From an uncultured Acidobacteriota bacterium (GTDB lineage Bacteria; Acidobacteriota; Vicinamibacteria; Fen-336): a DNA stretch of 64,000 nucleotides. The stretch's first letter is position 1, and every line of letters starts with the position of its first letter. The stretch is from assembly GCA_902826455.1 (NCBI GenBank), contig CADEEV010000015.1:32594-96593 (forward strand), written 5' to 3'. Below, piece by piece: positions 16,619 to 25,309 of the stretch. The notes beneath the pieces were generated by a model. It was not told the origin of the DNA. It saw only the letters and a list, made by a program, of their open reading frames with translations, and made no database searches. Both the position numbers and the translations under genes were made by a program.

Positions 16619-18433
16619 TTACTGGCGATAGCGCTCGAAGAGCGCCGCCGACACGTTGGCGAAGGCCACGAGCGTCTGGGCGACCGCGAGGCTCCAGGCC
16701 GCGACGGCGCCGGCCCGTCCGCGGGCCGCGAGCGCGAGGAAGCCGACCCCCGCGAAGACCGCCACGGCCACGCCGAGCGCGTACAGGTAGCGCACCTCGA
16801 GCGGCGAGACGATCGCCGGCACGGCGAGCAGCGCCGCGCCCGCGGCGTAGGCCGCGACGTCGCGCAGGGCGCCCCCGGGCTGTAGCGAGCCGCGGCGACG
16901 GGCGACCACGATCCCGAGCACGGCCAGCACGAGGGCAGGCCAGGCGAACTCGGCCGGGATCCGCGCGAGCTGGAGGCGCAGCGCGTCGGCGGCTCCCTGG
17001 GAGCGGCCATGGCCCTGCCCGCCGCCTTCGAGAAGGCGCGGGAGCTGCGAGGCCACGAGGCCGGCGAAGCGCGCGTAGTAGGCCGCGATCAGCACCGAGC
17101 CGAGCCCGAGCGCGCCGAGCCGCGCGCGGTCGCCGCGGATCGAGCGGCCGCGTGCGACGAGCAGCGCCGCTGTCACGGCTCCCAGCACGATCAGGCACGA
17201 GAGGTGGCTGATGCCCACGAGCGCGAAGAGAACGCCTCCGAGCACGACTCCGCCACGGGCCCGGCCCATCCACCAGGCGAGGAACAGCACGGTCAGGGCC
17301 TGGCCGAACGCGTTCGAGAGGTTCCCGTAGGAGTGGATGCCGAAGGTGCCCGGCAGGAGCTGCAGGGCGATCGCGGCGGCACAGGCGAGGCGCGCGTCGC
17401 GCGTCGCCAGCACGCCGAAGAGCGCCGCGGTGGCGGCGATACCGGCCAGCCCCGCGCCGGCGCCGACCAGCGCCACCGGGTCGAGGCCCAGCCAGACGAG
17501 CGGCGCCAGCAGCGCGTAGAACGAGACCCCGTAGGGGATCCGGAACGGGGTCTGGTGCTGCGTGACGCTGGTCGGGAACAGCTCGCCGCCGGCCGCGTCG
17601 CGCAGGCGGTTCGCGTGGAAGACCACGTCGCTCGACACCATCACCGGGGACGCGGCCGCGATGCCCTGGATCGCGCCGGCGAGGAGAAGGGCCGCGAAGG
17701 CGCCGGGGCCGGAGCCGGGCACGAAGCGCTCGAAGAATCGCGCGGCGACTGCAGCGGCCGCGGCCGCGAGCGCGATCTGCCACGCGAGCGTCGTCGCATA
17801 GGGCGAATGGAGCTGGCCGTCCGGCCAAAGCACGAGCGCCTGGAGCAGGCTCGCGGCCATGGCGGCGAGGGCCGCGAGGGCCGGGGAGAGCCCCGAGGCG
17901 AGGCCGGCCGCGGCCACGATCAGCGCCGGCAGCAGGAACAACGCCACGGATCCGAAGGCCGGGCGTGCGCCGGGCCGGGGCACGACCCGCACGCGGTCGA
18001 CGAGGGCGCCACGGCGTTCGCCGTCGTCGCCCGGAAAGCCCTCCGTCTCGAGGACGACCGCGACGACCCCGTTCGCGGGTCCGTCCGGCAGCGCATAGCG
18101 CCCCACGAAGCGGCCCGAGGGGATCTCGCCGACGGCGACGCCGTTCGCGAGGACGCGGAGCGGCGTGCGCTGCCCGCGCACCCGCACCTCGAGGCTGGCC
18201 GGACCCGGCGGCAGGCGCTCGAACCGGAAGACGCCGCGCTCGCGGGTCCAGCGCTGCGGCCCGCGTCCCGGCACGATCTCGCGATCGTGCATGCCGCTCG
18301 CGAATGCGCCCTCGGTGCCGTGGGAGGGCTGGGCGTTGGGGGCCGGGCCGAGCGCTCCGAGAGCGAGCGCCGCCGCGGCGGCCGTGAGGATCGCGACGCC
18401 GAGGGCGGACGCCCGAGGGCGCAGGCGAGGCAT
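16619..18433 (-). CDS. Multi-pass membrane protein, glycosyltransferase-C-like, function unknown
   Basis: 604 residues. An N-terminal helix (about 8-30) is followed by an extracytoplasmic beta-rich region (about 45-160, for example RFERLPPGPASLEVRVRGQ), then about twelve hydrophobic segments to the end. The order resembles the unknown protein encoded at 35115-37004, which also has an initial helix, a beta-sandwich-like region and many transmembrane segments. No catalytic motif could be named with confidence. It is monocistronic, divergent from smpB. Confidence 0.6.
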   Translation of the reverse strand: MPRLRPRASALGVAILTAAAAALALGALGPAPNAQPSHGTEGAFASGMHDREIVPGRGPQRWTRERGVFRFERLPPGPASLEVRVRGQRTPLRVLANGVAVGEIPSGRFVGRYALPDGPANGVVAVVLETEGFPGDDGERRGALVDRVRVVPRPGARPAFGSVALFLLPALIVAAAGLASGLSPALAALAAMAASLLQALVLWPDGQLHSPYATTLAWQIALAAAAAAVAARFFERFVPGSGPGAFAALLLAGAIQGIAAASPVMVSSDVVFHANRLRDAAGGELFPTSVTQHQTPFRIPYGVSFYALLAPLVWLGLDPVALVGAGAGLAGIAATAALFGVLATRDARLACAAAIALQLLPGTFGIHSYGNLSNAFGQALTVLFLAWWMGRARGGVVLGGVLFALVGISHLSCLIVLGAVTAALLVARGRSIRGDRARLGALGLGSVLIAAYYARFAGLVASQLPRLLEGGGQGHGRSQGAADALRLQLARIPAEFAWPALVLAVLGIVVARRRGSLQPGGALRDVAAYAAGAALLAVPAIVSPLEVRYLYALGVAVAVFAGVGFLALAARGRAGAVAAWSLAVAQTLVAFANVSAALFERYRQ

Positions 18434-18443
18434 GAGCGCCCGC

Positions 18444-18458
18444 AGTCTAAGCTAAGAT
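18444..18458. promoter_or_regulatory. Back-to-back -10 boxes between the membrane protein gene and smpB
   Basis: On the minus strand TAGACT (18449-18444) ends 10 bases before the ATG at 18433. On the plus strand TAAGAT (18453-18458) lies 21 bases before the smpB GTG. The two divergent promoters would overlap in this 46-base gap. Confidence 0.4.
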
Positions 18459-18479
18459 CGCGAGGGTCATGGAGCGCTC

Positions 18480-18953
18480 GTGAAGAAGAACGCCGCCGAG
18501 GGCGAGGCCGTCCTCGCCACGAACCGCAAGGCCTTCTTCAACTTCGAGATCCTCGAGAAGGCCGAGGCCGGCGTGAGCCTGGTCGGCAGCGAGGTGAAGT
18601 CGATCCGCGGCGGCGGACTCAACTTCCGCGACTCCTACATCGACTTCCGCGGCGGCGAGCTGTTCTGGGTGGGCGCGTTCATCGGCCCCTACAGCCACTC
18701 CAACATGCAGAACCACGCCGAGGACCGCCTGCGCCGCCTGCTCCTCCACAAGAAGGAGATCCTGAAGCTGGGCGGCAAGGTCACCGAGCGCGGCCTCACC
18801 CTCGTGCCGCTGCGGGCCTACTTCAAGAACGGCCGTGTGAAGCTCGAGATCGGCCTCGCCCGCGGCAAGAAGTCCCACGACAAGCGCGAGACGATCAAGC
18901 GCCGCGACATCGACCGGGACACCGCCCAGGCCGTGCGCGAGCGCCGCCGCTAG
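18480..18953 (+). CDS. smpB: SsrA-binding protein SmpB
   Basis: 157 residues. It binds tmRNA and brings it to stalled ribosomes in trans-translation. Typical motifs: NRKAFFNFEILEKAEAGVSLVGSEVKSIR near the start, RDSYIDFRGGELFWVGAFI, and HAEDRLRRLLLHKKEI. The basic C-terminal tail that decodes on the ribosome is present (KRRDIDRDTAQAVRERRR). The start is GTG with GGAG upstream. The tmRNA gene itself (ssrA) was not found nearby. Confidence 0.97.
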   Translation: MKKNAAEGEAVLATNRKAFFNFEILEKAEAGVSLVGSEVKSIRGGGLNFRDSYIDFRGGELFWVGAFIGPYSHSNMQNHAEDRLRRLLLHKKEILKLGGKVTERGLTLVPLRAYFKNGRVKLEIGLARGKKSHDKRETIKRRDIDRDTAQAVRERRR

Positions 18954-18960
18954 CTCCGCG

Positions 18961-19914
18961 TCAGTCGCGGGGCCGCACCAGCTCCGCGGCCACCTTCATG
19001 GCCTCGACCATGCTGCTGCCGTCGGCCGTGCCCTGCTCGACGATGTCGAAGCCGGTGCCGTGGTCGACCGAGGTGCGCACGAAGGGCAGGCCGATCGTCA
19101 CGTTCACCGCGTGGCCGAAGGCCGCCAGCTTCACGGGCACCAGGCCCTGGTCGTGGTAGCCGGCGATCACCGCGTCGAAATCGCCGCGCTGCGCCCGCAC
19201 GAACAGCGTGTCGGCGGGATAGGGCCCGCCCACGTCGATGCCCTCCTCGCGCAGCGCCGCGACCGCCGGCGCCAGCACGTCGATCTCCTCGCGGCCGAAC
19301 AGGCCCGACTCCCCCGCGTGGGGGTTGAGGCCGCACAGGCCGATGCGTCCCCGGGCTCCGCCGAAGCGCGGCAGCTCCCGGTGCACCAGGCGCACCACGC
19401 GTCGCACCTCGTCGCCCGTGACGGCGTCGGGCACGGAACGCAGCGAGCGATGGATCGTGAGAAGCGCGACGCGCAGCCCGCCGCCCACGAACATCATCGC
19501 GACGTCGGGCGTGCCGGCGGCGTCGGCGAGCAGCTCCGTGTGGCCGGGCCACGGATAGCCCGCGGCGTGCAGCGACTCCTTGTTGAGCGGCGCGGTGACG
19601 AGGGCCTGCACCCGGCCGGCCTTCGCATCCTCCACGGCCCGCAGCACCGCCCGCGCGGCCGCGTGACCGGCCGCGGCCGAGATCCGCGCCGGGACGATCG
19701 CGTCGTCGAGCGCGATGTCGACGACGCGGGCCCCGCACGCCTCCGGGGTCGGCAGCCCGAAGCGGCGCGCGCGCTCGAGCAGGAGCGCGAGCGGCCCATA
19801 GACGGTGATCTCGGCGTCGGGCCGGTCGGCGGCCGCGAGCGCCCGCAGCAGCACCTCCGGTCCGATGCCCGCGGGATCGCCCGCGGTCAACGCCAGCCGC
19901 GCCTTCTCTCTCAT
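18961..19914 (-). CDS. pdxA: 4-hydroxythreonine-4-phosphate dehydrogenase PdxA
   Basis: 317 residues. It oxidises 4-phosphohydroxy-L-threonine in the DXP-dependent pathway to pyridoxal phosphate. Motifs: TAGDPAGIGPEVLLRAL at the start, PWPGHTELLAD (metal-binding His), GLNPHAGESGLFGREE, AGYHDQGLVPVKL and SVDHGTGFDI. The start overlaps the stop of the upstream solute-binding protein gene (ATGA), an odd operon partner. Length matches the family. Confidence 0.96.
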   Translation of the reverse strand: MREKARLALTAGDPAGIGPEVLLRALAAADRPDAEITVYGPLALLLERARRFGLPTPEACGARVVDIALDDAIVPARISAAAGHAAARAVLRAVEDAKAGRVQALVTAPLNKESLHAAGYPWPGHTELLADAAGTPDVAMMFVGGGLRVALLTIHRSLRSVPDAVTGDEVRRVVRLVHRELPRFGGARGRIGLCGLNPHAGESGLFGREEIDVLAPAVAALREEGIDVGGPYPADTLFVRAQRGDFDAVIAGYHDQGLVPVKLAAFGHAVNVTIGLPFVRTSVDHGTGFDIVEQGTADGSSMVEAMKVAAELVRPRD

Positions 19915-21446
19915 CGTCGGCTCACCTCGGCCACGCGGATCCGGCGGTCGGGACGCGGGATCCAGTCGAAAGGCTGTCGCAACCCGAACACCTGGTCCTG
20001 CACGTAGAGCGGCACCCACGGCACGTCGGCCATGGCGAGGCGCACGCCCTGCTTCAGCTTGGCGAGCCGCAGCCCCGGCGACATGGTCTCTCCGGCCTCG
20101 AGGAACACCCGGTCGACCTCGGGATTGCTGTAGCCGCCTTCGTTGTCGACGCCCCAGCCGCGCTCCGGATCGGGAGTGCGGAGCAGGAACAGGAAGATCT
20201 CCTGCATGTCGCCGCTCAGGCTGTTCCACGACAGCATGTAGAACGACGAGTCGCCGCGATCCAGCTTGGCGAAGAGCTCGGCCTTCGGCAGCGGGTTGAC
20301 GCTCACGCGCACGTTGATCTGGGCCAGGGCCGCGCCGATCTTGTAGGCTGCCGCGACGTCGCCCGGGTACGCGCCGAGGGGCGAGTCGAGGGTGACCGAG
20401 AAGCCGTCGGGGTAACCCGCCTCGAGGAGCAGGCGGCGCGCGGCGGCGAGGTCGATGTCGGGCGCCGCCAGGTCGGGATCGAAGCCGAAGACGCCGGGCG
20501 CGGCGAGCTGCGTCGCCGGCTGGCCGAACCCGAAGAGCACGTCGCGCACGAGCACGCGCGGGTCGATCGTGCGCTGGAACGCCTGGCGCACCCGCAGGTC
20601 GAGGAACGGGTTGCGCTCGGGCGACGCGTACGGCGTGCGCTCGCGGCGCAGGTCGAAGGCCACGAAGGTCTCGCGCAGCCCCACCGCCCGGAGCACGCGC
20701 ACGCCCGGCACGCTCGACAGCTGGGCGATGGCCGCGGGCGGCACGTCGGCGATCATGTCGACGCGCCCCGAGGTCAGGGCCTGGACGCGCTCCTCCTCGC
20801 CCGGAATCGCGCGGAACGTGATGTGGCGCACGGCCGGCGCCGGCCCGCGGTAGCCCTCGAAGCGCTCGAACTCGAGGCTGCCGGTGCTCGAGTCCCGCGA
20901 CGCCAGGCGGTACGGGCCCGAGCCGATCGGATCGGTGGCGAGGGGCGGGCCGTCGGGCCGCGTCCGCGCGGCCGGCACGATCGCGATCGCCGAAAGGTAG
21001 CGCAGCAGGTTCGGGAACGGCCGGCGCGTGCGGATCACCACCTCCGACGGCGTCGGCGCCTCGACGGCGGCGATCGGCTCGAGCCCGGAGCGCCATCCCG
21101 AGCGCGGGTCGTCCCGCGCCCGGCGCAGGCTCGCCACGACGTCCGCGGACGAGAGCTCGCTGCCGTCGTGGAAGCGGGCGCCCTTCACGAGCTCGAGGCG
21201 CAGCGTGAGGTCGTCGGGATTCGTCCACGAGAGCGCCAGGTCGGGCTTCAGGGCGAGACCGGCGTCGGTGCTCACCAGCGTCTCGTAGAGGTTGGAGTTC
21301 ACGGCGAAGGACGCCGACTCGTTGCTCAGGTGGGGATCGAGGGACAAGGGCGCCGAGCCGAGCGCGATGCGCAGCTCGTCGCCGGGCTCGCGGGCGCAGG
21401 CGGAGGCGAGGAACAGCGCCGCGAGCAGGACGCCTCGGGCTGACAC
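19911..21446 (-). CDS. Peptide/nickel-type ABC solute-binding lipoprotein (SBP family 5)
   Basis: 511 residues. Lipobox LFLASAC (Cys17), then a family-5 solute-binding fold: LRIALGSAPLSLDPHLSNE, LRLELVKGARFHDGSELSSADVVASL, DPIGSGPYRL, LRVRQAFQRTIDPRVLVRDVL. The C-terminus has VPWVPLYVQDQVFGLR. These proteins bind peptides or other ligands in the periplasm and feed an ABC importer, but no permease or ATPase gene adjoins it. It is coupled to pdxA by a 4-base overlap. The GTG start at 21446 follows a TATCCT box by 7 bases. Confidence 0.92.
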   Translation of the reverse strand: MSARGVLLAALFLASACAREPGDELRIALGSAPLSLDPHLSNESASFAVNSNLYETLVSTDAGLALKPDLALSWTNPDDLTLRLELVKGARFHDGSELSSADVVASLRRARDDPRSGWRSGLEPIAAVEAPTPSEVVIRTRRPFPNLLRYLSAIAIVPAARTRPDGPPLATDPIGSGPYRLASRDSSTGSLEFERFEGYRGPAPAVRHITFRAIPGEEERVQALTSGRVDMIADVPPAAIAQLSSVPGVRVLRAVGLRETFVAFDLRRERTPYASPERNPFLDLRVRQAFQRTIDPRVLVRDVLFGFGQPATQLAAPGVFGFDPDLAAPDIDLAAARRLLLEAGYPDGFSVTLDSPLGAYPGDVAAAYKIGAALAQINVRVSVNPLPKAELFAKLDRGDSSFYMLSWNSLSGDMQEIFLFLLRTPDPERGWGVDNEGGYSNPEVDRVFLEAGETMSPGLRLAKLKQGVRLAMADVPWVPLYVQDQVFGLRQPFDWIPRPDRRIRVAEVSRR

Positions 21447-21453
21447 GGTGGCA

Positions 21454-21459
21454 AGGATA
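21454..21459 (-). promoter_or_regulatory. -10-like box TATCCT before the solute-binding protein/pdxA operon
   Basis: TATCCT on the minus strand ends 7 bases before the GTG at 21446. The wider sequence CTATCCTTG matches the one before yqeY (54335-54340), which supports a real element. Confidence 0.45.
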
Positions 21460-21548
21460 GCCCGAGTGTCACCCGGGGAGTCAGCGCGGCGCTTTGTAGA
21501 AAGGCGGACGGGGCGGCCTCGAATCGGGCCGGTTCCGGCCTCCCCGCC

Positions 21549-21564
21549 AGGCACGGCACTTGCT
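21549..21564 (+). promoter_or_regulatory. Sigma-54 (RpoN) promoter
   Basis: The 16 bases match the sigma-54 consensus TGGCACG-N4-TTGCW at every fixed position except the first. The GG of the -24 element is at 21550-21551 and the GC of the -12 element at 21562-21563, the required spacing. Transcription would start near 21575 and read into the small protein gene at 21640. Confidence 0.75.
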
Positions 21565-21639
21565 CTGTCGCGGTCAGGCGGCGCTCCGGATCGCGGTCGG
21601 CGCGCCGTAGTCGGAAGGCAAGCCGCGCGAAGAGGAATC

Positions 21640-22026
21640 ATGAAGATCCGATTGATGCTCGTCCTTTCGATGCTGACCGCCGCCGTCGTGCCGCAGGCCC
21701 TCGCCCAGGAGCACCTGGTGAACCCGGCCACAGTCGCCGACCGCCTCTCGGAGCACCAGGCGCAGCGCGACTCGGACATCGCCGCGGTCCGGCAGGTGCT
21801 CGCGACACCCCAGGCCGCCGACGCCATGAAGACGCTCGGCGCCAACCCGGCCGAAGTGAACGCCGGCGTCGCGGCCCTGAGCTCCTCGGAGCTGCAGGAC
21901 CTGGCGTCCAGGGCGCGGGCCCTCAACGTGGATCCCGTCGCCGGTCTCAGCCGCGACGTGAACACGCTGCTCGTGGTCTTCCTGATCGTGGCGATCGTGA
22001 TCCTGGTGATCGCCGCCGTCGACTAG
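21640..22026 (+). CDS. PA2779-like small membrane protein
   Basis: 128 residues. Signal peptide ending at QALAQ, a helical middle (about 25-100, with EVNAGVAALSSSELQDLASRA) and a C-terminal transmembrane helix (LLVVFLIVAIVILVIAAVD). This matches the size and layout of PA2779-family proteins, whose function is unknown; they are often next to a PA2778-type cysteine peptidase, which is absent here. GAGGAA gives a good ribosome site. It lies downstream of a sigma-54 promoter and has its own terminator, so it is a monocistronic, probably activator-controlled gene. Confidence 0.72.
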   Translation: MKIRLMLVLSMLTAAVVPQALAQEHLVNPATVADRLSEHQAQRDSDIAAVRQVLATPQAADAMKTLGANPAEVNAGVAALSSSELQDLASRARALNVDPVAGLSRDVNTLLVVFLIVAIVILVIAAVD

Positions 22027-22039
22027 CGCGGTCGGGCGC

Positions 22040-22074
22040 AGGACGCTCTCGCGCCGCGGGAGCGTCCTTCCTTC
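22040..22074 (+). terminator. Rho-independent-like terminator after the PA2779-like gene
   Basis: Perfect 9-base stem AGGACGCTC (22040-22048) with GAGCGTCCT (22060-22068), loop of 11, followed by a T-rich but interrupted tract TTCCTTCT. It lies between convergent genes. Confidence 0.6.
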
Positions 22075-23889
22075 TCAGGGGTTCGGCTTGAACTCCTGCC
22101 GGTACCGGTAGCGCACCCGGACCTTCACGCCGTCCTTCTGGGCCGGCTCGAACTTCCAGGACGCGATCGCGTCGATGACGGCCTGGTCGAGCAGCTCGCC
22201 CGCGGACTCGACGACCCGCGGCTCGATCACCTCGCCCTTCTCGGTCACGATCATCTCGACGCCGACGGCGCCGTGGAGCTTCAGGCGGGCCGCGACGCGC
22301 GGGTACGCCGCGGGCGAGCCCTCGATGCGCTGCGGAACCTTGACGCCGGGCCCCATCTCGACCAGGTCGCCCTCGCCCACCCAGCCGCCGGGCCGGCCCT
22401 GCGAGGCCTCGCCCTTGGCCGCCGGCTCGAGCACGGCGTCGAGGCTCGCCTCTTCGCCGGCCGCCGCCTCGATGGCCCGGCTCCAGGGCTTGAAGCCCTC
22501 GCGCTCGACGCGGACCGAATGGCTCCCCGGGCCGACCGGGAGGCTCGTGAGCGGCGTGTTGCCGACCAGCAAGTCGTCGATGCTCACGGCCGAGCCGACG
22601 GGCTGCGAGCTGACGCTGAGGAACGCCGCGATGGGCTGGAGCTTGAAGCGCACGGGCACGGCCTCGGCGCCGGCCACGAGCTCGAAGCCGACCTCGGCCG
22701 ACTCGAAGCCGTCGCGCACGACCTTGACGGTGTGGGGGCCGGGCGTCATGTCCTGGCGGAAGACGGGCGACACGCCCACGGGCGCGCCGTCGATCAGGAC
22801 GTTGGCCCCGCTGGGCTGCGTCTCGATCGCCATCGTCGCCATCGGCGGCTTGCGGGTGACGCTCGCGGCCCAGGCGGCCCCGATCAGGGCCAGGCCCAGC
22901 ACCGCGGCGACGCCGAAGCCGGGGCTGAGCAACGTCCTCCCCACCGCCGACCGGCGCGCGGGGGACTCGACGAGGTCGTGGGTCTCGATCTCGGGCGGCA
23001 GCACGTTCGGGGAGGGCGCCATCGTCGCGACCATGGCCGGGAACGAGCCCGACTCGGCCGTGCGCTTGCCCGCAAGGGCGTCGACGAAGCCGCGTGCGGT
23101 GCTGAAGCGCGCCGCCGGATCCTTGGAGAGCGCGCGCCGGAAGACCTCGTCGAACCTCGCCGTCAGGGCCGCGTTCGCCTGGGACGGAGCCATCGGCTCC
23201 TCGTTGACGACGCGGTAGATCACGCCCGTGACGCTGTCGCCGGTGAACGGCCGGTGCCCGGTGAGCATCTCGTAGGCCACGACGCCGAGGGAGAAAAGGT
23301 CCGTGCGGGGCGTCGCCTCGCCGTGGGCGATCTGCTCGGGCGCCATGTACGACGGCGAGCCCAGGAACTCGCCCTTCGCCGTGACGATCGAGGACTCGAA
23401 GTGCGCGACGCCGAAGTCCATGATCTTCGGGCGCCCGTCCGTGAGGATCATGATGTTCGCGGGCTTCACGTCGCGGTGCACGATGCCCTTGGAGTGGGCG
23501 TGGTCGAGGGCGTCGGCCAGCGGCTCGAGGATCGGCAGCGCCTCGTCGAGGCCCAGGCTGCCGCGCTCCGCCAGGATGCGCTGGAGCGTCACGCCGGTGA
23601 GCAGCTCCATCACGAAGTAGTTCTCGCCGACGTCGTGGACGGTCACGATGTGGGGATGCGAGAGCAGCGCGGCGGCCCGCGCCTCGCGCTCGAAGCGCCG
23701 CACGTAGTCGGCGCCGCCCTCTTCGTTCACGATCTCGGGACGGGGCGTCTTCACGCAGACCTCGCGCTGCGCGAGAGGATCGAAGGCGCGATAGACGCGC
23801 CCCATGGAGCCCTCTCCGAGCCGCGCGCGCGCCTCGTAGCGACCGAACGTCTCCGTCGCCACCTCGCCCTGGATGTTCTCTTCCGTCAT
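22075..23889 (-). CDS. Ser/Thr protein kinase with PEGA repeats and a C-terminal TonB domain
   Basis: 604 residues. The kinase domain spans about 16-275: RLGEGSMGRVYRA loop, Lys in EVCVKTPRPE, IVHRDVKPANI, MDFGVAHFE and SYMAPEQIAHGE, so it looks active. A transmembrane helix lies near 318-340. The external part has two PEGA modules (TQPSGANVLIDGAPVGVSPV and SQPVGSAVSIDDLLVGNTPL). A TonB C-terminal-like domain follows (PRVAARLKLHGAVGVEMIVTEKGEV, then AIASWKFEPAQKDG). A cytoplasmic kinase joined to a TonB_C domain in the periplasm suggests signalling linked to the envelope. Monocistronic. Confidence 0.93.
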   Translation of the reverse strand: MTEENIQGEVATETFGRYEARARLGEGSMGRVYRAFDPLAQREVCVKTPRPEIVNEEGGADYVRRFEREARAAALLSHPHIVTVHDVGENYFVMELLTGVTLQRILAERGSLGLDEALPILEPLADALDHAHSKGIVHRDVKPANIMILTDGRPKIMDFGVAHFESSIVTAKGEFLGSPSYMAPEQIAHGEATPRTDLFSLGVVAYEMLTGHRPFTGDSVTGVIYRVVNEEPMAPSQANAALTARFDEVFRRALSKDPAARFSTARGFVDALAGKRTAESGSFPAMVATMAPSPNVLPPEIETHDLVESPARRSAVGRTLLSPGFGVAAVLGLALIGAAWAASVTRKPPMATMAIETQPSGANVLIDGAPVGVSPVFRQDMTPGPHTVKVVRDGFESAEVGFELVAGAEAVPVRFKLQPIAAFLSVSSQPVGSAVSIDDLLVGNTPLTSLPVGPGSHSVRVEREGFKPWSRAIEAAAGEEASLDAVLEPAAKGEASQGRPGGWVGEGDLVEMGPGVKVPQRIEGSPAAYPRVAARLKLHGAVGVEMIVTEKGEVIEPRVVESAGELLDQAVIDAIASWKFEPAQKDGVKVRVRYRYRQEFKPNP

Positions 23890-23994
23890 CGCCCCCTGAG
23901 CAGGGTGTGAGCCCGATCACCCCTCAAGGCAAGGTACCACGCTCGACTGTTTTTTCGGGGCCGGACGGCGCGATTTTTGAACGGGTGGGAGCGG

Positions 23995-24960
23995 CTACGG
24001 CTGTTTCAAGCGATTCTCCGCCCGCTCGTCGAAGCCGGCGCCGGCGACATAGGACCCCGGCGCGACGGGGTAGCCAGCATCGTGCAGGATCCAGAGGTAC
24101 CAGCTCTGCACAGCTTCGAACGGGCCCCGGGGTCCGGCTGTGACGATGGGGCCCTCGGCGATCCACTCGTAGACGTCGGCTCCGAGCGTGCACTTGATCC
24201 GATCGTTGGTGAGGACCGCACCCTTCTCGAACGGGTAGCCGGCGCGGGGTACGAGGGAGAAGAAGATCCTGCCCTTGCCGGGGATGCCCACCCAGACCAG
24301 CTCGCCCTGAACGGACACGCCGCCCTCGTCGTCTGAATACACGGGCTCTCCGTTGACGTACAACTTTGCCTCCAGGAGCTGGAGCCAGACGTCTTCGGGA
24401 ACGAAGTCCTGAGGCGGCAACACCTCGCGCCCCTTTCGGCGCGGGGCGCCGAGCACCAGGCGGTCCGTGACCCGTGCGCCCGTCGCTTCGTCGGCCAGGA
24501 GATCGATCGACAACGTTTCGCCGACCTTCAAGGGCTGCGGCTTCGGAAAGCGCTGCGCGCTCGATATGCGGCGCGGTGCCTCGCAGGCGCGGCAGTAGTC
24601 ACGCCAGCCGCCCGTCTGGAAGTCCCGCGCAGCGTCGTCCGAGAGCTCGCCCAGCGTCACCACCACGCTCCCTGGCGCGGCACCGGGCTCCACTCCGACG
24701 TCGTAGCCGTAGAACAGGCCGCGCGCGGCGTCCATGAAGATACGGTGAACCCGGCGCGTCGGAACCCCACGTGTCTCGGTCGTGGCCACGAGGTCCATGT
24801 TGGCCCGTGGCACGAGGGTCGTGAACTCCAGACGAACGTGCGTTCGGTCACGTAGCGAGAAGACTTGAGTGGCCCGCGCGCGCGGCGCCGAGACCCGCTC
24901 TTCGGAGGGCGCCGCGGCAGCGAGAGTCGCCACAAACGCCAGGAGACTAAGGCCGAGCAT
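23995..24960 (-). CDS. Secreted protein of unknown function (last gene of ECF sigma operon)
   Basis: 321 residues with a signal peptide (LGLSLLAFVATLAAAA). The body is beta-rich and contains a CRACEAP Cys pair near residue 120 and repeated DVWLQ/YLWIL aromatic segments. I do not recognise the family. The ATG at 24960 was chosen over one at 24978 because GGGAGG lies 5 bases upstream; either way it overlaps the anti-sigma gene. Its place after an ECF sigma/anti-sigma pair suggests it is a member or target of that regulon. Confidence 0.65.
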   Translation of the reverse strand: MLGLSLLAFVATLAAAAPSEERVSAPRARATQVFSLRDRTHVRLEFTTLVPRANMDLVATTETRGVPTRRVHRIFMDAARGLFYGYDVGVEPGAAPGSVVVTLGELSDDAARDFQTGGWRDYCRACEAPRRISSAQRFPKPQPLKVGETLSIDLLADEATGARVTDRLVLGAPRRKGREVLPPQDFVPEDVWLQLLEAKLYVNGEPVYSDDEGGVSVQGELVWVGIPGKGRIFFSLVPRAGYPFEKGAVLTNDRIKCTLGADVYEWIAEGPIVTAGPRGPFEAVQSWYLWILHDAGYPVAPGSYVAGAGFDERAENRLKQP

Positions 24961-25309
24961 CGTCGCCTCCCGGACCATCGATCCTCACGTGGACGTCGTC
25001 GAGCGGTCGCAGGTTCGCGAGCCCGCCCCGATCGGTCACCTCGGAAGCGGCGCCTCCCGGAACCGATGGATCCCGTAGCCCCCGCCCAGCAAGGGCGCCG
25101 AGCAGGAGCAGGCCGATGGCGATGAGAGCGGCCAGCGGCAGAGGCAGCACGATCCGCCGGGCCGAGCTTCGCGACGCGCCCCCGAGCTCGGCCCGGTAGG
25201 AACGCCGCATTCGATCGCTCAGGCCTTCCGACGGGGCCTCCACCTTCCAACGACTCAGCAGCGCGTGCAGCTCCTTCGAACCCTTGTCGTCGTCGCCTTC
25301 TTCCGTCAT
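24947..25309 (-). CDS. Putative membrane anti-sigma factor
   Basis: 120 residues: soluble acidic N-terminus (about 1-50, with LHALLSRWKVEAPSEGLSDRM), one transmembrane helix (RIVLPLPLAALIAIGLLLLGALAG) and a short periplasmic tail. No zinc-binding HxxxCxxC is seen, so it is not a ZAS-type anti-sigma. It overlaps the ECF sigma gene by 4 bases (ATGA), the usual position of the cognate anti-sigma. Function is inferred from size, topology and context. Confidence 0.7.
   Translation of the reverse strand: MTEEGDDDKGSKELHALLSRWKVEAPSEGLSDRMRRSYRAELGGASRSSARRIVLPLPLAALIAIGLLLLGALAGRGLRDPSVPGGAASEVTDRGGLANLRPLDDVHVRIDGPGGDDARP

Noticed and set aside
21447..21639. Search for a small RNA, riboswitch or tRNA in the largest intergenic stretches (also 63406-63582)
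   Set aside because: No cloverleaf or conserved aptamer seen; the sigma-54 promoter and the dnaK promoter explain the visible signals.
23937..23960. T-run near 23949 as a terminator
   Set aside because: The run is on the plus strand with no hairpin before it and no plus-strand gene ending there.
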